A DNA stretch of 64,000 nucleotides from Aquilaria yunnanensis. Its lineage: Eukaryota > Streptophyta > Magnoliopsida > Malvales > Thymelaeaceae. Below the pieces are notes generated by a model. The model saw only the letters and a list, made by a program, of their open reading frames with translations, was not told the DNA's origin and did no database searches. Each line of letters opens with the position of its first letter. Position 1 is the first letter of the stretch. Shown here piece after piece: positions 49,101-60,900 of the stretch. The translations under genes and the position numbers were made by a program. The DNA lies in contig CM077593.1 in assembly GCA_039654915.1 (NCBI GenBank), forward strand, positions 110,905,413 to 110,969,412, in the 5' to 3' direction.

Positions 49101-51727
49101 TTAATACTCCATCATCAACAACTTCTAGAAGGTAGTGGAGGGTCTCTAATTTGGTTTCCACCTTTGTCCACAAAATTCAAGAGAATAAGAGGATGAAAAA
49201 TTCATCTTCTTTGATTAAAGCAGAGCGGGAGACAGTGACTCAGTGAGAAGCCTTAATGGTCAGCTATCTAATTTTCCCAATTTGTGCGATTTGCTCGAGA
49301 AAAAGTGGCAGCGGAAGCTGATGAAGAAGGGAGCAGATAAATGACAGTTTACTTCCGGACAATTTTAAATGTTTTTAATTTACTTCCCAAGAATTCGTAA
49401 ACGACAATTCACTCCTGTAACTTAACGATAATGAATAATGATTGAATTGTGCTTAATTTATTGACTTTAATGGTAGAATTGAACCAAAATATTAACTTTA
49501 GGGGTTTAATTGGCCACAATAAAATTGAGTTACATAATCAAGACAGAGGGCTAATATTAGTGGTCTTTTTAAGTTTTTTTCTTTGTATTTAGTTTTTTTT
49601 TGTTAAATAAAACTCACTATGTACAATAGTTTTTCACAAAAGTTCTGAAAAACATTTATATCAGTTTAATTTGGCGTAGAAGGCTCATCAATTTTTTTTC
49701 ATCTGTCTGTCAAACTATAACATACTATAGAATGAAGTAAATCCTATGTTCTAATCTTTATAGCACATCTTAGGATTAACTACACTTTCATCATATAGAT
49801 TGTGTCCTATTTATACCTTTTTATTGTTACACCTACTTTTTTTACTAAAGTAAATAAAAAATTGCATTATATTTAAAGAGGTTAAAAAAAAAAAAGACTT
49901 ACATCTGTATTGTTATTAAATTATCATTAAACAGCTTAAATAGCGTTTAAAAGACCTTGGGACAAAAATGTACCAAAAGTCCAAAAGCAAAGGTCAAATG
50001 ATAGGTAGCACTAGTTAACACATTTAACACGCGCCGTATGACTGCCGACACAAGCGCCTCGAATGGCGCTCCAAAATTTAAATGACAGAAGTAATTTGGT
50101 CACGGGCTCATGTTCAAGTTCAACGCACCCACCCTCCTCGGCGTCTTATAATACCAGGTCCGCTAGGCCTGCTGTTATCTCAATTCTCAGGTTTACCTGT
50201 TGAACTCTATTTTTTTTATCTTTCCCGTGTTGGTTCCGGAACCTTCAGAAATACTACTCCCTAATTGAAACTAAAATAATCACTCACTGCCACCCCATTT
50301 TAATTAATTATCTGGGTACGTAATCAAGTCATGCCAAAAGGATATTTAATACGTGTGTAGCAAAGGTAAGATTAGGAAGGTACGTACCGTGTGATTTCGT
50401 TTGTACCAGTCGCCAATGAGGAGGGTCCAATCCCCGGCGGGGTCCGGGAAGGGCACCGGGATCCTAGGGCGGCTGAGGATTCGGATGCCGCCGAACCCGC
50501 CAGCGGCCTTGTGGAAGGCGAGAGAAGGGAAGTAATAGAAGCTGCCTATCTGATCTTTCACCTGCAGAATGTAGGTGAAGTTCCTCCCCGGAGGGATGGG
50601 GCAGGTTGTTCCAAACACTCCGTCCTCGTATGAGTTCCTCCTATTCTGGACCCCGTTCCTGCACGCGTCATTAATCCCTCCTTTAATTCCTTTATACACA
50701 CACACACACACACACACTCGGACTCGGTTGCTGTAGGTAGGTAATTACTATTAACTATTCCCTAAGATTATTACTCCATCTATTAGTACTAGATACAAAA
50801 TACCACTATTTAGTGACTGACTGAGGTGAGGAGGATGAGAAGCACCGGAATAATGTTGATTCGATTTCTGGGCCCACACAAACTAATTAGTCAAGATTAG
50901 GTGTGCTCAAGTTTAAAATGAAGCTCCAATCAATCGGTCATTTGTCTGAAAATAGTAGTAACAAATTACTGGATGGGATTCTGTTAAAACAAATTGGGGG
51001 TTCCTGTCAGAGATGATTATTAAGAAAACAGAGTCGCTCTCACTTTCAGTTCACTCCACTCAACTCAAGCTAGCTTAGAATGACATTGATAAAGAAACCC
51101 ATGTATCAATCCTTATTAAGTAGTATTATAGATAGGAGGAAAAGCGGGGGCGGTCGGCCAGATCCTCGCATTCGGTTTCGGTACTTGAGTCATAGGTAAA
51201 AAACAAGTAGCTTATATAGGTACAACAGCAACACAAGACAAGTGGGAATCTGGGATTGGGGAACGAGTTGAATCTGGGATTATTTTAATCATTCTACCTC
51301 AACTCCAGCCAACTACAGTACACAAGTTACTAGTATTTTTAATCAACGTTCAGTCAATTAAGTGCTGCTGGTGTGTAATGTAGATGTAATTACCAGGAGA
51401 TGAGGAAAGGCTCGTCCAAGCTGTTGAAGACATTGATGATGAGATTGTCATTGGTAACGGAGTGAATATCGGGGCCTGGAAATTGCCCGTTTATCAGAAT
51501 ACCCTGCAATTGCACAAACAGCTATTTAACGATAAAGTTTTTACACAGAAGAACATATAGGGAGTATTTGAAGGGTAGGGAACCTGTACCTGTTGGCGAA
51601 CTCCGAGAGGGTAAATGTCGCCGTAAGTGACGTTCCAGTTGAAGAACCTGTAAGGATCCTCAGCCCCAACTATGGCCACAAGGGATGCACACAAGAATGC
51701 CGCCACAGACTTAAGTACCAAATCCAT
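43115..51727 (-). CDS. SKS5: SKU5-similar (SKS) multicopper-oxidase-like protein, 7 exons
   Basis: Secreted cell-wall/apoplast protein of the SKU5/SKS family, laccase-like in fold, linked in the family to directed growth. Exons: 51727-51590, 51503-51394, 50658-50388, 44854-44406, 44214-43849, 43689-43611, 43327-43115; 541 aa, the usual length. A signal peptide ends near Gly21-Ala22 (hydrophobic SVAAFLCASLVAIVGA). Three cupredoxin domains follow in order: domain 1 with WNVTYGDIYPLGV, INGQFPGP and GTTCPIPPG; domain 2 with DGILINGRGPGG and YRLRISNVG; domain 3 with QSWHLDGYQFFVVG and the C-terminal block. Most copper-ligand histidines of true oxidases are replaced (SWNGVQ for HWHG-type; YYFPS for WYH-type), so it is unlikely to be a working oxidase. 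Intron 3 is 5.5 kb and holds an antisense LINE. The paralogue number is by best resemblance only. No clear GPI signal at the C-terminus (ends HTRPL). Confidence 0.92.
44930..47138 (+). mobile_element. Defective L1-type LINE (RT and RNase H remnants) inside SKS intron 3
   Basis: It lies on the + strand, antisense to the SKS gene. At 44965-45200 the frame reads FKPISLRNTRYKVITK, then LIGPWQTAFVRGRKPVDND, the finger/palm start of plant L1 reverse transcriptase. At 45346-45380 the RGIRQGDP motif has a TAG stop in place of Gln (45364-45366). The palm segment with the YADD box is missing: the next recognisable text is KLGFQETGELGKYSRFPVSH. Then come the thumb/connection text (45480-46250), a lost zinc-knuckle part, and an RNase H domain (46440-46940) with Asp in NVDGS, Glu in MAEIWGL, Asp in LEVDSDCQN (other frame) and Asp in KVVDALAK. 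A short A-rich tail ends at about 47138. Several frame breaks make it inactive. I found no TSD. Confidence 0.85.
47139..50387. other. Remainder of SKS intron 3
   Basis: AT-rich intron sequence with a (TTA)n microsatellite at 48333-48362. Segments at about 48583-48675 and 49455-49535 are imperfect inverted copies of one another (shared blocks on GGTTCAATTC and CCATTAAA), which may mark one more old TIR element of about 950 bp. No exon is recognised. Confidence 0.4.
48333..48362. repeat. (TTA)n microsatellite
   Basis: About nine consecutive TTA trinucleotides within SKS intron 3. Confidence 0.85.
50694..50716. repeat. (CA)n microsatellite beside SKS exon 3
   Basis: About 11 CA dinucleotides in intron 2, 36 bases upstream (in gene sense) of the acceptor of exon 3. 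Confidence 0.85.
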
Positions 51728-54700
51728 ATTGGACTGGGCGGCCGAAAGGAAGGAGCGCCTGCCCTAGCCTTTTGGGTGTCAGCCAGAAAGAGAGAGGAAG
51801 ACGAAGACTTAAAGCAGGTCGCAGCACAGTGAAATGAACATGCGTAACAGGATGAGGGATGGGATGGGATGGCGTGGCGCAACGCAATATTTAAGTGCGA
51901 TACAATGTGCCCAGAGAAGGTGATCTCATAAATCGGCCGCAAAGCAAAAGCGAAAATACACTACCAATTAAGGGAAGTTTTTTACGACTAATTTTCAAAT
52001 TGTATCCAATGATCTACAGTCTAATTTGGTTTTGGTTTTTCTTGATGAATCGAATTTCATTCTATTTATTTCTTTGGAAATGGAGTGTCGGTGGACCGTG
52101 GGTCCGCAAGCAAATATTACCCAAGTAAACTACACAGGACTTACTAGTGTGTTTGTTTGTGTGAGCAAGCCGTGGTGGGTGTGTGTTTGTCTCCCACATG
52201 GCAATGGGGGCTTTTGGTTTTTGCTTTGTTGTGTAACACTAACCCAGATTGTGACTCTGCATCTGATTTAAAGATGTTTTTTAACTTGTCATTTCATCGG
52301 CCGTAGGCGGACCCAAGAGACTCATTTCTTTTTTCCTTGCATAGATATTTCTTTTTCTTTTATGGTTAGCTACTTGTTTTGTCGTAATCTTTGCTTTGTG
52401 CCCTCCCCCCTTTTTTGGTTTCGCTTCGCAGCATTGGTGAGAGGAGTGAAATTCACAACAGCAGTGAGTGACCAAAATGAAAACGACCATCAAATTGGAC
52501 TTCCTCTTTTTTTTTCGCTTTATTGAATTTCCGCCAGATCTGGATCTACTTGTGCCTATAGTAAAACTAGCAGTGGATATAAACCCCCTCCCCCTTCTTT
52601 TTATCAGGTGATTTATTTGGTTAATATGGTCCAAGTCTAGTAGACTACATGATGGTTTTGGTTTGAGACTGACCGTCTCTGCCAATTCAAGTTCTATGTT
52701 AACACTTAATCACGAATTGTGGCTGAGCATGACCTAGCAAGACCGTACTGTTGTTACTTGTTAATTATTGACAAAGCTGGAGATTGGTTTCCTTTCCACC
52801 TCTTGTTTGTCCTTTTTGATGGTTCCTTTTTCTTTTCCTGTTTAAAATTTAAAGCGATATCATATTGTGGGCGATGGATTCAACATTCTGTAGAAATAAG
52901 GGGAACACAGCTATGTGATTTTTTTTTTTTAAAAAGGAAATTGTCCTTTAACTAATGACGGATCATGGCTATATATATGGGTTCCACCGCCTCTTTTTAA
53001 AAAAAGATGTTAACGAGAGCTATATAATTTAATCATCGGACCCTTTAAAAGTTTTAATGGACCCCATAATTTTCATAACATATGGAATAAAATAATCAAT
53101 ATTTCTTACTTAAAAGAAAGACAAAAAAATGGTCAATCTCTTTTATATACTAACAATTTCTTAATGGAAAAAATTTATATTGACACTTGAACTTTCGTAC
53201 ATTTTTAACAGTCATGCCTTAAAACATTTTTTTATTTTCTTTTTTATTTAAATATATAGAAAAATTAAGAAACTAGTCAAACACAAGATAAAATCTATGA
53301 GTCAAATGGTAAGAAATGTACAAATTTAAAAGCTAAAAGAAACTTTTTTCTTTTATATTCTATACACCATGTAACTCTCAATCATCTTCTCCACAGTTCA
53401 TATATAGTTTTATAATTCGTGTCGTAGTTATTTAACCAATGACAAAAATAAAAATAAATGTTAAGTTTAAGCATTTTTCAAAATTTTATTACGAAAAAAA
53501 AATTATTGTTAAGTTGTGCGAGTTTAAATTTTATGTTACATATGCAAATGTATAAGCTTTCTTACGTTGAGTTTAATATTTGTATGTGTATATGTACCTA
53601 TTGTAAAATTTTTTGATCCACCATTGCTTTTTACTAGTTAGAATCACAATAGGGGTAAATTAGGAGAAACATTCCTATTAAAACAAGGAGCGGAGGCTTT
53701 TGCCTCCAATCGTACTAATTAATACTCCTGATTCAGGTTTAGAGGTTTCCCATGAACAAGAAGATTGGAGCATTTGCCAAGGCTCGATGACAAAGGATGT
53801 TAATAACACATGTAGAAGAATCACGGGTCCGCACCCTAAACTGGTTTACAAGCTAAAAGGTTGCTCATCCGATGGGATTACAAATCTGAAAATTTAATTA
53901 TATATATGTATGGATGGATGGATGGATGGGATGGATAATGCATCCATTATAAACTGCTTCTGTGTAAGAGACAAAGAAACGTTGTAACATTTTTGTAATA
54001 ATATATTGAGGGCGCACATGGTTGCTTGCATTGCAGGACCTCTGTTCGCGACGCACCAAAGACCTTTGTGTTTCAAACTCTCTGCCCTTAGTTTTTTTCT
54101 GCCAAAATTTCAAAATAAAGGTTAAAAAGCTTGGGGGATGAGCACATAACAATGTTGGTTCAAGCCTCCTAAGAAGCAAGAAGCAAAGAACTAACGTGGT
54201 GAATTAATCAGCAGAATGCTTCAATATTTTAGGGGAAAGCAAAAAAAAAAAAAAAACGAATCTCAGAGAAGAATTGAAATTACAATTATCATCAGGTCAA
54301 TATGAAGCCAAATCATAATAAATCAAAAGGAAAAAAAATAAAGATCATAAAGAAAATTAAGCAGAATTCGTTGGGATGAACTGGGCAGTTGCAAAGATGA
54401 TAGTATATTATATGTACACCATCATTTTCCTTTAAGCGCAAGTCAAATTGAACTTAATGCAAACGCTACTATAAGATTGACAGGGAAACAGAGAAAATGA
54501 TTGCCACAGAAGAAAGATTCACAGGAAGAGACATGTACATGTGTGATGTATCGTATCACAGGCAGAAGACTATTCCGAGAGAATTATTGGCTAGAGGAGC
54601 ACAGCAAAATTAATGCACAAAAGATTTTTTTGTCACTTTCATGCCACCACTAAACTTTTCTAAAACAGATGCCCTTCTTCTACTCGGATCTGCAAACTTG

Positions 54701-54940
54701 AGTGCAAAGAGAGAAGAGAATCATGCCTACGTACAAAAATAATTAGCTGAAAATTAACACAACAGAGAAATAAGCAGCTGAACCAAGAGCAAAGAGCTAG
54801 CAGATAAAGATAACCTGCCCCTCTGTGCCATTTGTGAATAAAGTTAAAGCGCTCGAGATTAAACAGGTGCGACCTTACCTGAGGCATTCAGCTATCATCA
54901 GGCTGGCATCTCTGCAGGAGAGGAACCATCGCAACACACA
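51728..54940. other. Intergenic region between the SKS gene and the ubiquitin-domain gene
   Basis: The first few hundred bases should hold the SKS promoter and 5' untranslated region. The rest is AT-rich, with a short GGAT tetranucleotide repeat at 53912-53935. The open frame 52281-52685 on the - strand is Lys/Ser/Cys-rich with no domain and no exon-like neighbours. I see no further gene. Confidence 0.45.
53912..53935. repeat. (GGAT)n tandem repeat
   Basis: Five to six GGAT units in intergenic sequence. Confidence 0.8.
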
Positions 54941-54949
54941 AGCTAGCGC

Positions 54950-57900
54950 CTAAGCAAATCGCTGGTGTATGTCATGCTGTAAAATCCTCACATAGTCCTG
55001 CATAAGCCATGCCGGGATTAGTAGCTTGAGGCTCAAGCCAACTGGTAAGACAAAACAGAACCATGACAACTTACGCTGCCAAGTTCCTCGTCACTGCACA
55101 GTTCATCCAGAAGCTCTTCCGCACAATTTTCATCGTCCAGCAACTGCACAGCACTTTCAGTGACGACATGAAATACATCTAGAGGCGAACTACATTCTAT
55201 CACACTCTGAGCCACTTGTTGAATGTCAATCTGAATCAAGGAAGCACACACAAACCTTGCCATAAACATTTAGTCATAATTAACATTGGTTTCTAATACT
55301 CACCTCACACTTACCAAATGTGAACTTTAAAAACATCCAAACGTTAGGGAGCACACCATTGCTTTATCAGTTCTTAAAAGAAAAAGGGAAATCTAGCAAA
55401 GAACTTATAACAAATAACCTCAATTTTGCATGATTTTCAAAGAATGTCAAGTATTTTTAAATGGAGGAGGTACTAAAAATTCAAACCTGAAAATGGCTGT
55501 CGCTATATTTGTCAGTTGTGCTTGACCTCCTCCCCTCATATTGTCTGTTTGCCTGAGGTCCGGATGCATTTGACCCACGGCTAAGAACCTGAGAAACAAC
55601 AGGCATCATTTGTTGAACCATCTGGGACAGATCCATGCCTCCACCTGGGCCTGCTCCCAGTTTAGAGAACATGCTCCCAAGTTCCTGGCCATCGCCCTGC
55701 TGAGCAAATTGACCAACAGCATTCATGATTTGGGGGTTTTGTGTTAATTGCTGCAATAGATTGCCCAACATATCTGGCGAGCCAAAACCAAATTGCTCTG
55801 AAACTCCGCCCAGTAAATTATTCATCAATGCGGGGTTTTGGAGAAGTTGAGAAACAGCACTAGCGGCATCAAATTGGTCGACTGCTCTGGATGACCTAAT
55901 ACTCCCAACTGTCGGTTGACCTGAAGATGTAGCAATTGCATCCATTCTGTTCATCGAGGAGCTCCTAGTTGCAAGAGATTGTACAAGCTGCTGGCTGCTA
56001 GATGCATTCCAGCCTTGATCAAGAACACTCGTATTATGATCACTCCTAACTGATGATTTTGTATGCCTAACTGCCCCCCTCTGTGCACATCAACTAATAT
56101 TTATGCTTACCATAAAATGGAAATTAAAATAATAATAATAATAATACTAACAGTGAACAAATATACAAACTACGCAATCATTCAGAAATGAGTCTAATCC
56201 AAGGAACATAAGCTGCTGACAGAATCTGAGGACTCATTCGATTATTGCATAAACATTTAATCTGTGCACATAAGCTAATATTAAAGCTTACCATGAAGTG
56301 GAAAATAAGAAAAACATTTGAAAACGAAAATTTCACTCAGAAGTTAGTCTAATCCAAGGAATATTATCCACTACAGAATCTACAGAACACATTTATAAGT
56401 GCATAAAAATAAAACCCATAAAACACTTCAAAACATTCCATGACCAGTGGCGTAGTAAGGGGGTGCGGGGAGATGCGCCAGCACACCCAACAATTTTGAA
56501 AAAGATAAATTATAGGGCATATTGATAAATATATATTCGCAGAAAAAAAAAAGTTACTAATATTATCACAGTAGATTATTTTGTTTCTTAATATTTATAT
56601 AGAACATTTTTTTTCAACAATGTTGGAGTAATTTACTTGTAAAATGATACGTAAAGGTAAAACTCTAGAAAAGCTCACATTTTCTAAAATTTATTCTAGT
56701 TTCCTATTAACTTTTACGTAGAACAAAATATCCTCAAATAAATTTTTTGGATCATAAAAATGTCCTTAATTAACGGACTAGTTTTACTACTTAAATGTCA
56801 AATTCATTTCTTGATTAATAGAAAGACATATAAGACAAATTTTTTGTACTATATTCTATATTTTTCACTTGCATTTTTAAAGAACTTCTATGCCATAATT
56901 TATTATTGTGTTCTTATGATATTAGTACACTATTATATATTATCTTTTTGATTAGCAAACAAAATATTTTAAGTGGTTATCATTATTTTTCTAATTGCAG
57001 ACAATGTAAAAAGCATTTACCATAAATTTTATTATTATTCTAATGATGTAAAATCACCACATATTATTCCTAGGTAAATTATGCCAAAAGTCAATAACCT
57101 TCATTTTTTGTTGTAAATCCATCTCAAACATATTTTTCATATGTTTGATGATTCCCAACTTCTACTAAAAATTGTAAATTGACTATTTTGTTATATTTCA
57201 CCAAATTTTGAAAATTTTCATTATTGTCCTATACTTTACTGATTTCTTTACAAATTTAGCTACTAATTTTTGTTTCTATAGATAGATAAGACCTCTATAT
57301 GGTTAACTTATAACTGGTGAAAAGTTTGGTAAATTTCTCATCAAACCTAGCAGTCAAAGATGACTAAAGACTTAATAAAGATAAAAAATGGTTGAAAACT
57401 ATCAAGTAATGAACAAAAAATTAAGGATCGATTCCAAACCACCAATACTAAATTCCTAGCTATGCCACCATCACTAGCAAGTCCAATCAAAGGAATGTTT
57501 TCCACATGCGGATATATGCATGTATGATCAGAAATAAGCTTATAGCAATAATTTTAGAAGTACTCAAGAGTAGATCTCCCACCTTTCTTTCCAAACCTCC
57601 CATCCCCAGCCCAAGAGGAGCAACATTTCCACTTTCATCACTAAATCTCAGAGTAGTTCCTTGTGAACTTGAGGAGCCTCCGCCCACGAAGGAATCCTTC
57701 AAATTTACAGGAACAATAGCATCATGACTTGACTTGACATTGTGAGGGATCTGGCATTGCTCAGAGATGCCGACAATAATGCTACCAATGGGATCATTTC
57801 CTTTTGAACAACGCATACCTTAAGGCTTCCACTTGCAGGCATAAATCCTGATATTGCAGGATCTATTGCTTTGCTGGTGTAGTTTGGCTGGGCATTGCTT

Positions 57901-60900
57901 GCATTGCCTGCACAAAATCCATGGAATCAATTTTGAACCCTGATATAATAATCTATATTTCGTAAACATATAATGATGTCACCTGAAGCAGTCTGGTTTT
58001 CTCCCTGCACATTCCCAGCAAGGTTTCTAACCCGAGAGTTCAGCTCAGCAAGAAGAGAAGACAATGACAACTCAGAAAGTGCCTGAGAAGCAGAAACACT
58101 TCCATTGGGTTGTGTTGCACTGGAGATGGCAGCAGGACCAGGATGAGGCGGCATAGTTGCTCCAATGACATTTCGCGCTGGAGAAACGCTCATTGAACTA
58201 GAAGGAATTGGGCCAGCAGCAGCACCGTGCTCCCCTTGCATTCCTTCCCCATTGTTCGTTCTATTACCAGATGCTGAAACAACAGGAGCTAGACGGGTGG
58301 CTGATGATGAAAATAGTACTTTTCTTCTTCACAAAAAATAAAAAATAAAAAATAAAAGGACAGGTAGTTTTCTGCTGGATGATATTCTACCCACCAGGAT
58401 GTATGTGAATATTTATGTGCCTGGTAGCACTTCCAATCCCGACTGGACCTGGGGTGATTGGACTTGATGGAGCAATAGCACCGGTAAAGAGGGAGCGAGT
58501 TTGCAGGGGAAATGGCTGCAAACAAACCAGGCTATTTGATTGTTATAACCAACACATTAAAAGTTAATTCAATCACCTAAAAAATAAAACAAGAAACTAG
58601 TATCTGTTCCTCATCAGAAACTTGCTGCTTAATCCTTTTGAGAATATATGGGTAAAATGAAATCCAGCATTTGCATTTCCATGCGTGCAAATAAAAAAAA
58701 AAAAGCGACTGTTTTTCACAGCTGACAGTAAACTAATGTCTTATTGTTACACAGGAATACAAGCTTCATTCATCAGAAGTAGGTGTTAATGGATGGCCAT
58801 TTAGATAGCAAGTTATACAGAAAGCAAGCGGGCAGCCTAAAGATGCTTCCACATGCTTAACATAAACTTCTCCAAGATTTGTAATCTTAAACTTTTGGGT
58901 ATCCGGGCACTACAATAAACCATAAACAGCACGATTTTCTTAAAGTCCAAGAAGCTTGGTGTGGTTGAGCAAAGTACACGACAAACTAACTTCTATACAA
59001 CAAAAATCTTGGTGCCAAGAGTACAGCAGACCTGGACCATTATAGGATTTGGCCCTGATGGAGAAATATAAACTGCAGGCCCAGCATTTAGAGAAGATTC
59101 CAACTGTCATGGAAAAAGACAGCATCGTTAGATAGGTCAATAAAAATCACAGTTCACAAACAGCGACATAGTAGGAGCAACTGGACTAGTACAGGAGACT
59201 CTCCCAAATGTAGTGTCAGAATTGAGCGACCAAGCTCCAGAAGCAGAGCACCAAAATGCTGCACTGCAAGTCCCACTTGGACTAATTCTGTCTGCATTTG
59301 CCCCCTAACTGATGGATCAGGAGAATCCCTTTCTTGCTCCAGGCGTCCTGCAATATGCTACAAAGTTGCAGCAAATTAAAGATACAAACAATCAGAAGGT
59401 AATTCTTTCACTCAGAGAGAGAAATATTTTGGAAAAATATAGTTCAAAAATTTCCATTTTGGAAAGTCTTAACTGTTAAAACCCTGGATTCTATATTCAG
59501 TATTCAAGATAAACCATACAACCTTACTTGAACGGTATTGAACATAAACCACAAATGTGTTGGACTTAGTCAAGCACACATCTTTGTGGATATAAGCTGA
59601 AATCAGTTTAAACTTAAATCCAAGGGATGTGACTCAAAATGCTTATTCACATAACGTAACAGCTCTGATATAAATAAACAGTATGCAACAGACCCTGATT
59701 TGAAGTGGAAATAACATCTGAAGCTGAAAACAGGTTTGTTGTATGCTATCAAGCAAAATTGCGGTTGCACAATACATGTCACTGTTAAAAAGGTGCTTAT
59801 GATAGATAATCTAAATAAATATCAGTTAAGTTCTGTGATAGTAGTGTCTTGAAAGTTCACATAAACCACAATATCCATCCCCTACAAGAACATAGTAAAA
59901 GATGTAAAAAAAAGTTTTCTGTGTAGCTTTTGAGGAAACAATTTGGTAAGAAACACCAATATGGAAATAAAAGGACTTCCCAAAGAACTGTAGAGCGGCT
60001 TCTTTTTCAACCTCTAGGTATAACTACTTTTACAAACAAGTCTAGTATAAATGAAAGAACTCACATACTCTGTCTGTATATTTTTAGAGTCTCTTAGTAG
60101 TAGGTTCATAAAGTTCTTTAATAAACATTTAACTACCTATAAGTTCATTTTCTTATTGGCCATTACAATATGAAAACTTATGGCTTTCTTTTCAAATAAA
60201 ATTGTTAAATGGGTTTCTTTTCAAATAAAATTGTTAAGTGGTGTTACTACACATGTTTAAGTGTAGGGGTATATTGAGCTTGATACTATGATGAGGCCTT
60301 TTACCTATAGTCAATTGGTTATCAAATGGATGATTTTACAAAAGATGTAATAACATAAGCGTTTTCCACTATATACTTCGCACTTGCACCACCAAAAAAC
60401 TTAAACCGCTTGGATAATATCAATAAACTAACCAACAAAAGTGTAAAACGTTAGTTTCTATACTCAAGTTTTGTTTAATGAACTGAGAATTGAACAGAGA
60501 CACAGTTACACTGTATCAATCCAATTAAAGGCTATGTGGAAAACATTGCTTCCTATACCATCACAATTAGAAAAGTGCAATCTACTTAACAAAAAAAATA
60601 AAATAAAACATTAAAATTACCAAGTCACATGTCATCATTTAGAGTTAAAAAGATCCTTGCAGAATGATGTAGTAACTAAGAGCATAGAAGTTCTACTAAA
60701 AGCCATTTAGTTGTTCTTTTATTAATATTTCAACATGTACTTAAAAGAAATTCAATTTGATGACCCACTGAATTAGGGATGAAATTCCAGCTTGTATAAA
60801 TGCTACACAGATTTTTGAGTATCTCATGTTCCAGAACTAACGCATTTTTTCGTGCATGTTATGACTGATTATTTATTGTTATCAGATGTACATACCACAA

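Noticed and set aside
48583..49535. Another TIR element in SKS intron 3
   Set aside because: The inverted similarity is imperfect and neither the outer ends nor a duplication could be fixed. It is noted only in the intron entry.
52281..52685. 134-codon open frame on the - strand upstream of the SKS gene
   Set aside because: Low-complexity Lys/Ser/Arg-rich text with no recognisable domain. The overlapping promoter region explains the position better than a gene does.
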